DNA from: Halobacillus hunanensis | Lineage (GTDB): Bacteria > Bacillota > Bacilli > Bacillales > Halobacillaceae | Length of the DNA stretch: 64,000 nucleotides | Assembly (NCBI RefSeq): GCF_900166655.1 | Contig: NZ_FVZB01000006.1 | Span: 682,001 to 746,000 of the forward strand | Direction: 5' to 3' | In this document: in pieces, positions 17,389-24,782 of the stretch | Numbering within the stretch: position 1 is the first letter of the stretch | Layout: each line of letters starts with the position of its first letter | Notes under the pieces: generated by a model | What the model saw: the letters and a program-made list of their open reading frames with translations, nothing else | Databases searched by the model: none | Told to the model about the DNA's origin: nothing | Position numbers and translations under genes: made by a program

Positions 17389-18075
17389 ATGAACGCTAGT
17401 CCTAATGTAGCAGAGGTTGCCTCCATTCTCGGAGAACCTTCTAGATCGTTAATTTTGACAAGCCTAATGGATGGACGTTTTCATACGGCCACTGAATTGG
17501 CATACATGGCAGGGATTAAGCAGCAAACGGCAAGTTTTCACCTATCAAAGTTAATGAAAGCCAATCTAATCATTATGGAAAAACACGGTCGTCACAGGTA
17601 CTATCACATTATTGATGGAGAAGTTGCTCAAATTTTAGAATCTTTCCTAGCGCTCTCCAGACCGCCTGAAATACGTTCATTGAATCAGTCCATACAAATG
17701 AAGGCACTTAAATCCGGGCGTACCTGCTATGACCATTTAGCTGGTGAATTAGGGGTGGGATTGACCGAGTCCATGCTTCAAGAAGGACTAATTGAAAAAG
17801 CTGAAAAGGAATTCATTGTTTCTTCAAAAGGAGAAAGATTTTTCGAGGAATTTGGACTGGACATTTCTAAACTACGCCAAAAACGACGTTCCTTCTCCAG
17901 AGTATGCTTGGATTGGAGTGAACGACAACATCACCTAGCAGGCGCATTAGGTAATGCCATTGCTGCAAAGCTCTTTGAGATAAATTGGATAGAAAAGCAT
18001 CCATCTAGCCGTGCGGTCAAAGTAACAGAAAGAGGGCATGACGGATTACAAAAGTATTTTAATATGAAGGTTTAG
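17389..18075 (+). CDS. ArsR-family winged-helix regulator
   Basis: DNA-binding regulator, 228 residues. The N-terminal third is an ArsR-type winged helix: VASILGEPSRSLILTSLMDG, then ATELAYMAGIKQQTASFHLS as recognition helix and the wing EKHGRHRYYHI. The remaining 120 residues form a second helical domain with RSFSRVCLDWSERQHHLAGA, seen in a long ArsR subgroup beside flavoprotein or efflux genes. No metal-binding CxC box is present in the first domain, so it is not a classical arsenic sensor. The ATG follows GAGGGGGAG. It probably represses itself and the divergent flavin-reductase gene. Confidence 0.85.
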   Translation: MNASPNVAEVASILGEPSRSLILTSLMDGRFHTATELAYMAGIKQQTASFHLSKLMKANLIIMEKHGRHRYYHIIDGEVAQILESFLALSRPPEIRSLNQSIQMKALKSGRTCYDHLAGELGVGLTESMLQEGLIEKAEKEFIVSSKGERFFEEFGLDISKLRQKRRSFSRVCLDWSERQHHLAGALGNAIAAKLFEINWIEKHPSSRAVKVTERGHDGLQKYFNMKV

Positions 18076-18108
18076 AACACAACAATCCAAGTAAAGCTTT
18101 TGTATTTG

Positions 18109-18447
18109 TCATTCAAAATCTCTTGCTGTTAATAATTCTTTACCCATCCCCGTGAAAAGTGTTATTAGATAACCATTTGGATCTTTCAGTAAAAGTTCTC
18201 AAGCATTCCAAGGGCGGTCAATTGGTCCTTCTATAATCTCCCCATCAAATTTAAGTGCTTTATCTGAAAAAGAATTAATGTCTTTTACAGTTAGGTTAAT
18301 AACGACACCTTTCCCGTTGGTTTTCGTATCGCTTTGGTCTGTCACTAACATCAAATCTTGATATTTTTCACCCCGAATATGCGCTATTACAGTTTGCCCG
18401 TCTTCACCCGGAAAAGAAAGGGTAAGTAAAAAAATATACTCTTTCAC
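18109..18447 (-). pseudogene. VOC-family protein disrupted by an in-frame stop
   Basis: Glyoxalase-like remnant. The readable part has GEDGQTVIAHIRGEKYQDLM, GVVINLTVKDINSF and PIDRPWNA, then a TGA at 18199-18201 where relatives have Arg (CGA to TGA is one transition). The frame continues beyond it as ELLLKDPNGYLITLF to a second stop at 18109, the normal C-terminal strand. The N terminus also looks damaged: no FYxxxLGF segment in frame, although a neighbouring frame reads VLP...KSIFFY. At least two lesions, so decay rather than a single sequencing error. Confidence 0.65.
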
Positions 18448-18484
18448 ATTTTCCTTGGAAGAACAGTTAAACCATATAAATAGT

Positions 18485-18513
18485 GGCGCTTTCCTGTAAT
18501 CAAGGTAAGCGCC
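18485..18513. repeat. dispersed palindrome, copy 3 (divergent)
   Basis: GGCGCTTTCCT, 6 bases, AAGGTAAGCGCC: same palindromic core as at 13390 and 16408, with a different loop. It lies 38 bases 5' of the broken VOC gene. Confidence 0.65.
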
Positions 18514-18527
18514 GTCTACATATTTTT

Positions 18528-18586
18528 AGAAAGGCCCCTATTATTCGGGGTATAGTTCAGGCTACAATAATAGGGGCCTTTCTTTT
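18528..18586 (+). terminator. long hairpin with T-run (terminator or small-RNA end)
   Basis: 18-base perfect stem AGAAAGGCCCCTATTATT and its complement, 20-base loop, followed by TTTT on the plus strand. No plus-strand gene ends nearby (the ArsR gene ends at 18075), so it may end an unannotated transcript. Confidence 0.6.
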
Positions 18587-18757
18587 ATCTCGCATTATAA
18601 TGAAAAAATGAAAGTTCCGTTACGAACGATTTAAAGGTAACCTTAAAAATGTACTTTGTGCTTCTATCCTTTAACGAAAATTAAAAAGCTTTTGTACAAA
18701 CTGGCTTATCAAAAGTCACAAATAGTTTATTTATTTGATCAATAATCACGTCTGAAA
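18587..18757. other. intergenic region downstream of the papR-like gene
   Basis: 171 bases, AT-rich, no recognisable gene or terminator beyond the hairpin to its left. Confidence 0.4.
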
Positions 18758-18919
18758 TTAGTGTTTGAATGGAAGATCATCATATAGTGAAACATCTGAA
18801 TCTACCTCGTGAATCTTAAAAGCTGTGCTTACTTCAGAAATGTTGCTGTAGCTATTGTCTAATACACTAAAGGTTATTAAGGCTAATAGTAAGTTGAAGA
18901 ATATCAATAACTTTCTCAA
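18758..18919 (-). CDS. papR: PapR-like secreted signalling pre-peptide
   Basis: A 53-codon gene starting at TTG 18919, nine bases after AAAGGAG. The product begins MRKLLIFFNLLLALITFSVL, a short Sec-type signal segment, has a polar middle, and ends SLYDDLPFKH. Known PapR of the Bacillus cereus group is about 48 residues, starts MKKLLI and ends in heptapeptides of the type ADLPFEF or SDLPFEH, which are exported, trimmed, re-imported and bound by PlcR. Length, hydrophobic N terminus and the C-terminal xDLPFxH all match. It is divergent from a PlcR-like receptor gene, whereas B. cereus papR lies downstream of plcR. Predicted active form: the last 5-8 residues. Confidence 0.8.
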   Translation of the reverse strand: MRKLLIFFNLLLALITFSVLDNSYSNISEVSTAFKIHEVDSDVSLYDDLPFKH

Positions 18920-18985
18920 TCTACCCCACTCCTTTATTTGTTTTGATTTAAATTCTAATTTACCTAGTCAATATAGTTGATTTCT

Positions 18986-19011
18986 AAGTAAAAATATACC
19001 ATATTTTACTT
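18986..19011. promoter_or_regulatory. palindrome in the papR/plcR intergenic region
   Basis: AAGTAAAAATAT, 3 bases, ATATTTTACTT: an almost perfect inverted repeat between the divergent genes. Possible regulator-binding site; it does not match the published PlcR box. Confidence 0.4.
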
Positions 19012-19094
19012 GAGATGTTTCCAAATATTAAAATACTTATACTATAAAACGGGTACCTTAATGTGTGATTTTTATTGTGCACACATTATATATA

Positions 19095-19110
19095 TATGAG
19101 TAAATGCATT
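19095..19110. promoter_or_regulatory. PlcR-box-like sequence
   Basis: TATGAGTAAATGCATT compared with the PlcR box TATGNAN4TNCATA: it differs at the sixth and last positions. It lies 49 bases before the receptor ATG. A second, weaker candidate is TATGAAAATTTTCTAT at 19129-19144. Confidence 0.4.
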
Positions 19111-19158
19111 GTGGTAAAATATGTATCGTATGAAAATTTTCTATTTGAGGTGTTAAAA

Positions 19159-20067
19159 ATGGATCCTTATGTTGAACTATCTATTGGAAGTACTATTAAA
19201 GATTTAAGGCTTTATTTAGGTATCTCACAAAAGGAACTTTCCGATGGTATATGTACCCAATCTCTAATCAGTCAAATAGAAAGTGGAACTAATATTCCTA
19301 ATTCGATTTTATTAAGACAAGTGGCAGAGAAATTGGGGATTACATTAGATGGTTTATTGCTTATGTCTGAATACCCTAAATTTCCCCACTTCAAAAAAAT
19401 AGAATCCAAGTTGATAAAACTTGTTGAAACTAGTAATTATACTGAAGCATGGAAAATTATTGAATTAGAGAAAGGGAACACTTCTTTTGAAAGTGGAAAG
19501 GTCAAACAGTTTTTCTTATGGGCTGAAGGTGTATGTCAATATTATTTGAGTAATGATTTCACACTGGCAATGGATCTTTTGAAAGAAGCTTTAAATATAT
19601 CGGATAATCTTATCTTTTCATATCAGGATGTTAAAATCTTGAATAGTCAAGGCATTTTATATGCAGAAGAGAATTTATTAGAAGAGTCCATCGAAACTTT
19701 CAAATTGATTTTAGCTACCAAAGAAAAACTTTCACCTTATGTTTTATCCATTTCATCTCTATTTCCCAAAGTTTATTACAATTTGTCGAAGGTTTTAACT
19801 ATTCAAGGAAGCTATGAAGAGTCTATAAAATATTGTCAAGAAGGTATATATTATAGTGGAAATATGGAATCTATTTCGGACCTAGGTGAATTGTATTTCC
19901 AAATAGGACTAAATTTTGAGAAAATGCAAAAATATAATCAATCATTAAAATGGCTAATAAAGTCTCAAGACATTTTCAAACTAAAGGTTAGCAACTATGA
20001 GTTTTTGATGATAATTACAAATAAGATCCAAGAGGTAAGTTTATTGTTAGAAAAAGATACTAAGTAA
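19159..20067 (+). CDS. PlcR-like peptide-sensing transcriptional regulator (HTH + TPR)
   Basis: 302 residues. The N-terminal Xre-type helix-turn-helix IGSTIKDLRLYLGISQKELS / QSLISQIESG aligns well with PlcR (GSEIKKIRVLRGLTQKQLS, QSEVSRIESG). The rest is helical with tetratricopeptide-like repeats (SQGILYAEENLLEESIETFK, YNLSKVLTIQGSYEESIKY, LYFQIGLNFEKMQKYNQSL), the peptide-binding fold of the RRNPP family. The frame opens at 19075, but GAGGTG six bases before ATG 19159 fixes the start. It is divergent from the PapR-like gene. Expected role: activate target genes on binding the re-imported peptide; whether the lanthipeptide genes are targets is open. Confidence 0.85.
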   Translation: MDPYVELSIGSTIKDLRLYLGISQKELSDGICTQSLISQIESGTNIPNSILLRQVAEKLGITLDGLLLMSEYPKFPHFKKIESKLIKLVETSNYTEAWKIIELEKGNTSFESGKVKQFFLWAEGVCQYYLSNDFTLAMDLLKEALNISDNLIFSYQDVKILNSQGILYAEENLLEESIETFKLILATKEKLSPYVLSISSLFPKVYYNLSKVLTIQGSYEESIKYCQEGIYYSGNMESISDLGELYFQIGLNFEKMQKYNQSLKWLIKSQDIFKLKVSNYEFLMIITNKIQEVSLLLEKDTK

Positions 20068-20309
20068 CGGATTCGAATGAGGGTGATAATTCAAGAAAAG
20101 AAGGGTATTCATACCGTGTGACATTCCATGCAGCTTTCTGGCTCTACAATCTTTCTCAGAGAAGATCCGTGTCAAATTAATTTCGGTTATCTATTGTATC
20201 TTGCAAAGAAAAATTGCAAGATACAATAGCGTAGAATTTCACATTTACGAACGGCTTATAAGCTCTTATTGAAAACCTTCATTCAAAAAGTTATCAATAC
20301 CTCAGAGAA
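20068..20309. other. region between the plcR-like gene and the small membrane-protein gene
   Basis: No start-bearing gene found. It contains a 16-base perfect inverted repeat (20191-20229). Confidence 0.4.
20191..20229. repeat. 16-base inverted repeat between convergent units
   Basis: CTATTGTATCTTGCAA, 7 bases, TTGCAAGATACAATAG. No T-run on either side. It sits between the plcR-like gene and the end of the lan operon; a possible factor-independent stop of weak type or an mRNA 3'-end protector. Confidence 0.6.
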
Positions 20310-20480
20310 TTATCCCCTAGTGAAGTATTTGTATAGAAGAAGCGCGACGATTACTGAAACGAGACAACCAATGCCTCTAGATAACCAAATATTTATATTT
20401 ATATTCTCCATTATCCGGTTTACAAATGCACCAATGCTTGTAGATAAAAAAATTAGTAAAATCCATTTTATTGTTGACAC
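20310..20480 (-). CDS. 56-residue two-helix membrane protein at the end of the lan operon
   Basis: GTG start at 20480 behind a strong ribosome site (AGGAGGGAG, 6-7 bases upstream), 22 bases after the lanJ stop, so it is probably cotranscribed. The product starts MSTIKWILLIFLSTSIGAFV, then a short polar stretch NRIMENININIW, a second helix GIGCLVSVIVALLLYKYF and the basic end TRG. No recognised family. Small membrane proteins in lantibiotic loci often give self-immunity or help export; that role here is inference. The gene is below the usual 60-codon cut-off and easily missed. Confidence 0.7.
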   Translation of the reverse strand: MSTIKWILLIFLSTSIGAFVNRIMENININIWLSRGIGCLVSVIVALLLYKYFTRG

Positions 20481-20502
20481 GATGACTCCCTCCTATTAAA
20501 AG

Positions 20503-21615
20503 TTATTTTGAAAGAATTAGAACACATTTTCCAAATCGGGAGGAATCAAAAAAAGAGCGTTGTACAAAATCCACACCTTTTTCTAGTTCATATTCCTGAT
20601 CAATGATTATTCTCATACCCGTTCTATTTTGTAACTGAATTGCTCTTTCTAAATCTTCTCTTGACCCTAGGCAATTTCCCAAAATAGAAACATTCTTAAC
20701 AATACTCATTTCTAATGCTCCTCTGACCATAGGCTCCGCATCACTTGGAGTGTCATTGGACAATAATGGATGTTGATCTCGTACCCCACAAGTAACATAT
20801 GTCCCACCAGTTTGTAAGTAATGTAATGCATAGCCGATGTTCATATCGAAAAATGGGTCAAAAACATGTGTGATCTTCTGCTTGACTATATCATTTGACG
20901 CACTATTAATAGCATTACTTACTGATTCCACGCGGCTAGGATGTATTTTTTGTAGTTCTTCATCACTCCAATCTGACGTTGACAAACAAAGTGGAGTAAT
21001 GCCATGAGAGAGTAACTGTTGAATAATAAATAGTGATGTGTTTGACCGTGCACTTAATACTAACGGATTTCCACCATTAGCAAGTATTCCAGAGCGGCTT
21101 ATCATCCCTGACGCAGTTTGGGATCCCAACGAAAAACAAGCAGCTTCTCTATCACCTAGGCTTTTTGGTTTTTTTATTATCTTTTTCTTATGGAGACGCA
21201 ACCAACCCATCGATGCAAAATTTGTAGCTACACCGGGTAAAACTCCTTGCTTTCCGCTATCAGGGTATGAGCAATCAGACATCACACTATCCCCGACCTT
21301 AAATTCATGCACGTCCCTACCAACAGCAACAATATCTGCACTAAATTCTGAGCCAAATGGAACAAACAATCGGTCAGAACTCTTGATTGAATTGTAGTTT
21401 TCGATTAATAGGGCTTTATCACGGTAATTGCATGAAAAAGCTGTTACTCTTACTAATACATATTCACTATTTTTCGGATGTTCAGTGTCGAAAGTAGGTT
21501 GATCTAATTCAATCGTTCCAAACAGTATATCTTCTTGTCCAAACTTAACCGTTCCTAATTCTGTGTAATCCATTGAATCCTTCTTACTCGGATTAATTGC
21601 CACTAATGAGCGCAC
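20503..21615 (-). CDS. lanJ: LanJ-type MDR dehydrogenase (dehydroalanine to D-alanine reductase)
   Basis: 370-residue quinone-oxidoreductase-like MDR protein resembling LtnJ, which reduces dehydroalanine in lacticin 3147 peptides to D-alanine. The groES-like half includes AFSCNYRDKALL and FGSEFSADIVAVG, with VGDSVMSD following. The Rossmann half is degenerate around NPLVLSARSNTS rather than GxGxxG. GTG start after GGGAGG. It is the last modification gene, after lanM2, exactly as ltnJ is in the lacticin 3147 locus. The likely substrate is the dehydrated Ser at core position 7 of the alpha peptide. Confidence 0.78.
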   Translation of the reverse strand: MRSLVAINPSKKDSMDYTELGTVKFGQEDILFGTIELDQPTFDTEHPKNSEYVLVRVTAFSCNYRDKALLIENYNSIKSSDRLFVPFGSEFSADIVAVGRDVHEFKVGDSVMSDCSYPDSGKQGVLPGVATNFASMGWLRLHKKKIIKKPKSLGDREAACFSLGSQTASGMISRSGILANGGNPLVLSARSNTSLFIIQQLLSHGITPLCLSTSDWSDEELQKIHPSRVESVSNAINSASNDIVKQKITHVFDPFFDMNIGYALHYLQTGGTYVTCGVRDQHPLLSNDTPSDAEPMVRGALEMSIVKNVSILGNCLGSREDLERAIQLQNRTGMRIIIDQEYELEKGVDFVQRSFFDSSRFGKCVLILSK

Positions 21616-21968
21616 TCTATATCCTCCCTGTTAAAACTCAATTTTACTACTTATATAATCTTCGCTTTTCTCCTGTTTTTAAATTAATCAATGATGAAGC
21701 CTAATACATAAAGGTATTTCATCAAATTCGGCTTAACACCATAAACGATTGCTTGCCGGTCAGGTGGTTCATGGACTAATAACGATAATAGTCCTCAAAA
21801 CTACCACCGTCATGAGGCTGACACCTTTGATGGCTGTGGTCTGTTCCACCCCCGAAATCCGTTCATTTGCGCTAAGCCCTCAATTTATGTGGAATCCTTA
21901 GTAGATGTTCCCCTTTGGTACTAAACACTCTCTATCGTACCAAAGGGGCTTTTTTATGTATCCGGACT
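21616..21968. other. 353-base gap between lanM2 and lanJ
   Basis: Holds a plus-strand hairpin with T-run (21910-21956), an imperfect nested hairpin at about 21761-21815 (GGTGGTT...GGACTA...TAGTCC...AACTACC), and a minus-strand open stretch (21684-21794) with no start codon whose translation ends AIVYGVKPNLMKYLYVLGF. The last looks like the tail of a lost gene; I do not recognise it. Confidence 0.45.
21910..21956 (+). terminator. hairpin with plus-strand T-run beside the lanM2 end
   Basis: 12-base stem CCCCTTTGGTAC / GTACCAAAGGGG, 15-base loop, then CTTTTTTAT on the plus strand. On the minus strand no T-run follows, so for lanM2 it would act only as an RNA 3' structure. Confidence 0.6.
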
Positions 21969-24782
21969 CTACTTTGATATCTCCTCAAATTCCTCCTTAC
22001 AGGAATGCTCCTTATATATATTATTTTGTTGATATGAAACAGAGCTTAGATTAAGTGGAAACCAAGCGGGGTCACCATTGTTATACATCTTTAACAGAAG
22101 AGCTGAATCAGCTACTCCACTCCAACCGAGGAAGTATCCCAAAAGGTAGTCTCTATTCTTCTCTCCAGTATAAAATCCATTATTATTAGCCAAATCTAAT
22201 ACAGTTTCCCAATACTGATTTGCAAGTGATAGATACCACGAATCTCCAAGAGCCTCATATGCAAACAGTAGAGATTGAAGTACCCCAGCAGCCCCATGAC
22301 ATATAGATAAATCTATAGGTCTATCTTTTGGCAGTGCTGTTGATTTCTTAGCTACTTCATATAGATCTAATTGTTCGTTTAATGCACTTGCCATTTCAGC
22401 TAGGACCATTAACAAACCAGCATTTCCATTACACCAACCTGCAGTATTAACAGTATTCGGAAAGGATATTTGTGAAGCCTTTTTAAAAAAACGCTTACAC
22501 CCTTCAATATCTTTTAAAGCAAAAGATAATCTAAATTGGGCCCAGATAACTCCTAAGTTCCCATGTGCTAATCCATCACTAGATAACATAGTTGAGGGAT
22601 TTTCAATGCAAATTTTAGATTCCAATTCTCTTAAAATCTGATTCGGTGTATCTGAAAATGATGCTAACGTGAGACCTATCCCTGTTGGGCCGATAAATAT
22701 ATCGCCACGCGGAGTTTCCTCTGATTGAAAATGCATTGCAATTTCTTCTATTCCTTTTACCCTATTCGAATTATGGTTAAATATGAAATCCAAAGAACTA
22801 TATCCTGATACTATCGATATTGGTGCAGATTCTAATTGTGAAGAAAATGCATGACGAAGAGATTTTAAACCTTTATTAGCCTGATTAAAAAGATTGATGT
22901 TCTCTGGAGAGGTGACTGTTTTTTCATACTCTGTCATGTGCTCCAAGAGAAAAAGGATGCCTCCGGTATCATGAAGCGAAATTAAAGCGGTAGAATCATA
23001 GGATATAGGTATATTTCCATATACCCCTCCAATCCATCCAGTTTGAGCATTATCTGTTTTGGTAGTAATTGATAAAGACCTTATTAATTCAATCAAAGGA
23101 TCGGGATTATCTTTTGTTACCTTTCGCAAAACATTTGAAAAGAGAGGAGATTGATAGCCCAAATCATCAGTTTTTTTATGATCTGCCTCATGTATTCTAA
23201 TATCAGAATATCCTTCTGCAATTAAGCGCTTATCATGTAATAATCTTTTTTGTGACAGCTCCTCTAACATTTTAATTGCATTATTTGCTGGTGACACATC
23301 AAATATCTCATTTGAAACAAAATCCATTGAGTATAAACGTTTATCATTTGCCTTTATGGAAAAGTGTGGGATATCTCCATTTTTTATAGAACGAATTTCT
23401 TCTTCCAACGTTTTCTTAGCTATTTCAGAATCCCTAATTAACCTAGGGGGTTTTAGATATTTTAGCACTTGATTAATTGAGGCATCGTCAACTAAATTCT
23501 CAGGAAATAGGCATGCATCAAGCATAAAGTAATACTGAACTGTAGGTCTAATAACTACTCTCATTAAACATTCAATATCAGTTAACTTAGAATAAATTTG
23601 CTCACGTTTATCCATCATCTTTTCATATCCATCTGAGTAACCATTTAGGAAATCTTCTTGAAATGGAAGTGGATCGGGTGCTTGATTATCAGTTAACGTT
23701 ATTGGTACAGTTGTCCGTTCAACAGTAATCTTTTCCTTAGCCAAATCTACAGCGTCTGTCCCTGGATTTTTCAATGTAAAGACCATTTCATTGGTTACTT
23801 GTGGATAGGGCGTATTGATTGCGCCAATTAACACTTCATGCGGAAGTGTCAATTGCTTAGCTGGAATTATTGACGTATTAGCAATTGAATGGGAAATCAT
23901 TTCCTCCATTGATTCGTGGAGGGAATGACTACGACCATATTTCGGTTGTAAACTGGTTTCTAAATCTACAACATAAGGAAATATCCCATTAAAAATAATA
24001 TTTTCATCATGTAAATCTGTTGCCCCCAAACAGCTAAACACCGCCGCACATAAACCTAGGTTATAATAAGCACTGCCAGTCTCTGACTGGCTTATGGGTG
24101 TATGCTGCACAAACTCTTGCCAACCATATTTACCTCGATTAACCGTTCGAGGAACTGGTGAATAGTTCTGTAGAGTATCAAATTTCAATGTGTCAGAAAA
24201 AAGCTCATCTATTAAAACATCAATCTCTAAAGACCGAGGCTTATATAGAATCTTCTTTGACGATTTAAATTCCAAGCAAAGGTTAACTTTTGAACCATTA
24301 TGAGGATCGGATTCAAGAGGTGTAATAGCTTGTAATTTTGATCCTCTACTAATTAAACCTTTTGATAAGAGTAAAGTGGCATCACGGCTGAAATTGTGGG
24401 ACACATCTTCAATGAAAGAACAAGTATTATTCACTGATTGTGTTACCATTTTTCGTAAAAAATCATATTTTGTAAACCAATTGCTTATGAGTTCCTTATC
24501 GATTAAGCTGACATATCGATCAAATATTTTTGATGATGAAGGATTAGCCGGATAAGATAAACTTTCTCGATATTTGTGAAGTTCATATACAAAAGTTTTA
24601 TGACATAGTCTCCACACGTGAAATTCCAATAATGTGTGTAAACAGTCCATAGATGCTATCTCAGCATGCGTTACAACATCTTGCCTAGATAAGTTTTCTT
24701 TTACCTTATAATTCGTCTTTTCTATTTCATCTGAAAAAAAACTCTCCACAGCATGGACTAGTCTCTCTGATACTAACTGCAT
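21969..24782 (-). CDS. lanM2: class II lanthipeptide synthetase LanM2
   Basis: Bifunctional dehydratase/cyclase, 937 residues. The N-terminal two thirds is the DUF4135 kinase-like dehydratase, with KILYKPRSLEIDVL, NRGKYGWQEFV and the catalytic-loop region GATDLHDENIIF. The C-terminal LanC-like domain has zinc ligands in WCNG (Cys784) and CHG (Cys828, His829). ATG 24782 overlaps the lanT end by 10 bases, indicating translational coupling. In the lacticin 3147 system LtnM2 modifies the beta peptide A2; the same pairing is likely here by position. Confidence 0.93.
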   Translation of the reverse strand: MQLVSERLVHAVESFFSDEIEKTNYKVKENLSRQDVVTHAEIASMDCLHTLLEFHVWRLCHKTFVYELHKYRESLSYPANPSSSKIFDRYVSLIDKELISNWFTKYDFLRKMVTQSVNNTCSFIEDVSHNFSRDATLLLSKGLISRGSKLQAITPLESDPHNGSKVNLCLEFKSSKKILYKPRSLEIDVLIDELFSDTLKFDTLQNYSPVPRTVNRGKYGWQEFVQHTPISQSETGSAYYNLGLCAAVFSCLGATDLHDENIIFNGIFPYVVDLETSLQPKYGRSHSLHESMEEMISHSIANTSIIPAKQLTLPHEVLIGAINTPYPQVTNEMVFTLKNPGTDAVDLAKEKITVERTTVPITLTDNQAPDPLPFQEDFLNGYSDGYEKMMDKREQIYSKLTDIECLMRVVIRPTVQYYFMLDACLFPENLVDDASINQVLKYLKPPRLIRDSEIAKKTLEEEIRSIKNGDIPHFSIKANDKRLYSMDFVSNEIFDVSPANNAIKMLEELSQKRLLHDKRLIAEGYSDIRIHEADHKKTDDLGYQSPLFSNVLRKVTKDNPDPLIELIRSLSITTKTDNAQTGWIGGVYGNIPISYDSTALISLHDTGGILFLLEHMTEYEKTVTSPENINLFNQANKGLKSLRHAFSSQLESAPISIVSGYSSLDFIFNHNSNRVKGIEEIAMHFQSEETPRGDIFIGPTGIGLTLASFSDTPNQILRELESKICIENPSTMLSSDGLAHGNLGVIWAQFRLSFALKDIEGCKRFFKKASQISFPNTVNTAGWCNGNAGLLMVLAEMASALNEQLDLYEVAKKSTALPKDRPIDLSICHGAAGVLQSLLFAYEALGDSWYLSLANQYWETVLDLANNNGFYTGEKNRDYLLGYFLGWSGVADSALLLKMYNNGDPAWFPLNLSSVSYQQNNIYKEHSCKEEFEEISK

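Noticed and set aside
13390-18513. Integron attC sites
   Set aside because: The palindromes lack the GTTRRRY/RYYYAAC core sites and no integrase gene is present.
20269-20499. 76-codon plus-strand frame opposite the small membrane protein
   Set aside because: No ribosome site; it is the antisense shadow of the minus-strand gene at 20310-20480, which has one.
21038-21397. 119-codon plus-strand frame within lanJ
   Set aside because: Antisense shadow of lanJ; no ribosome site.
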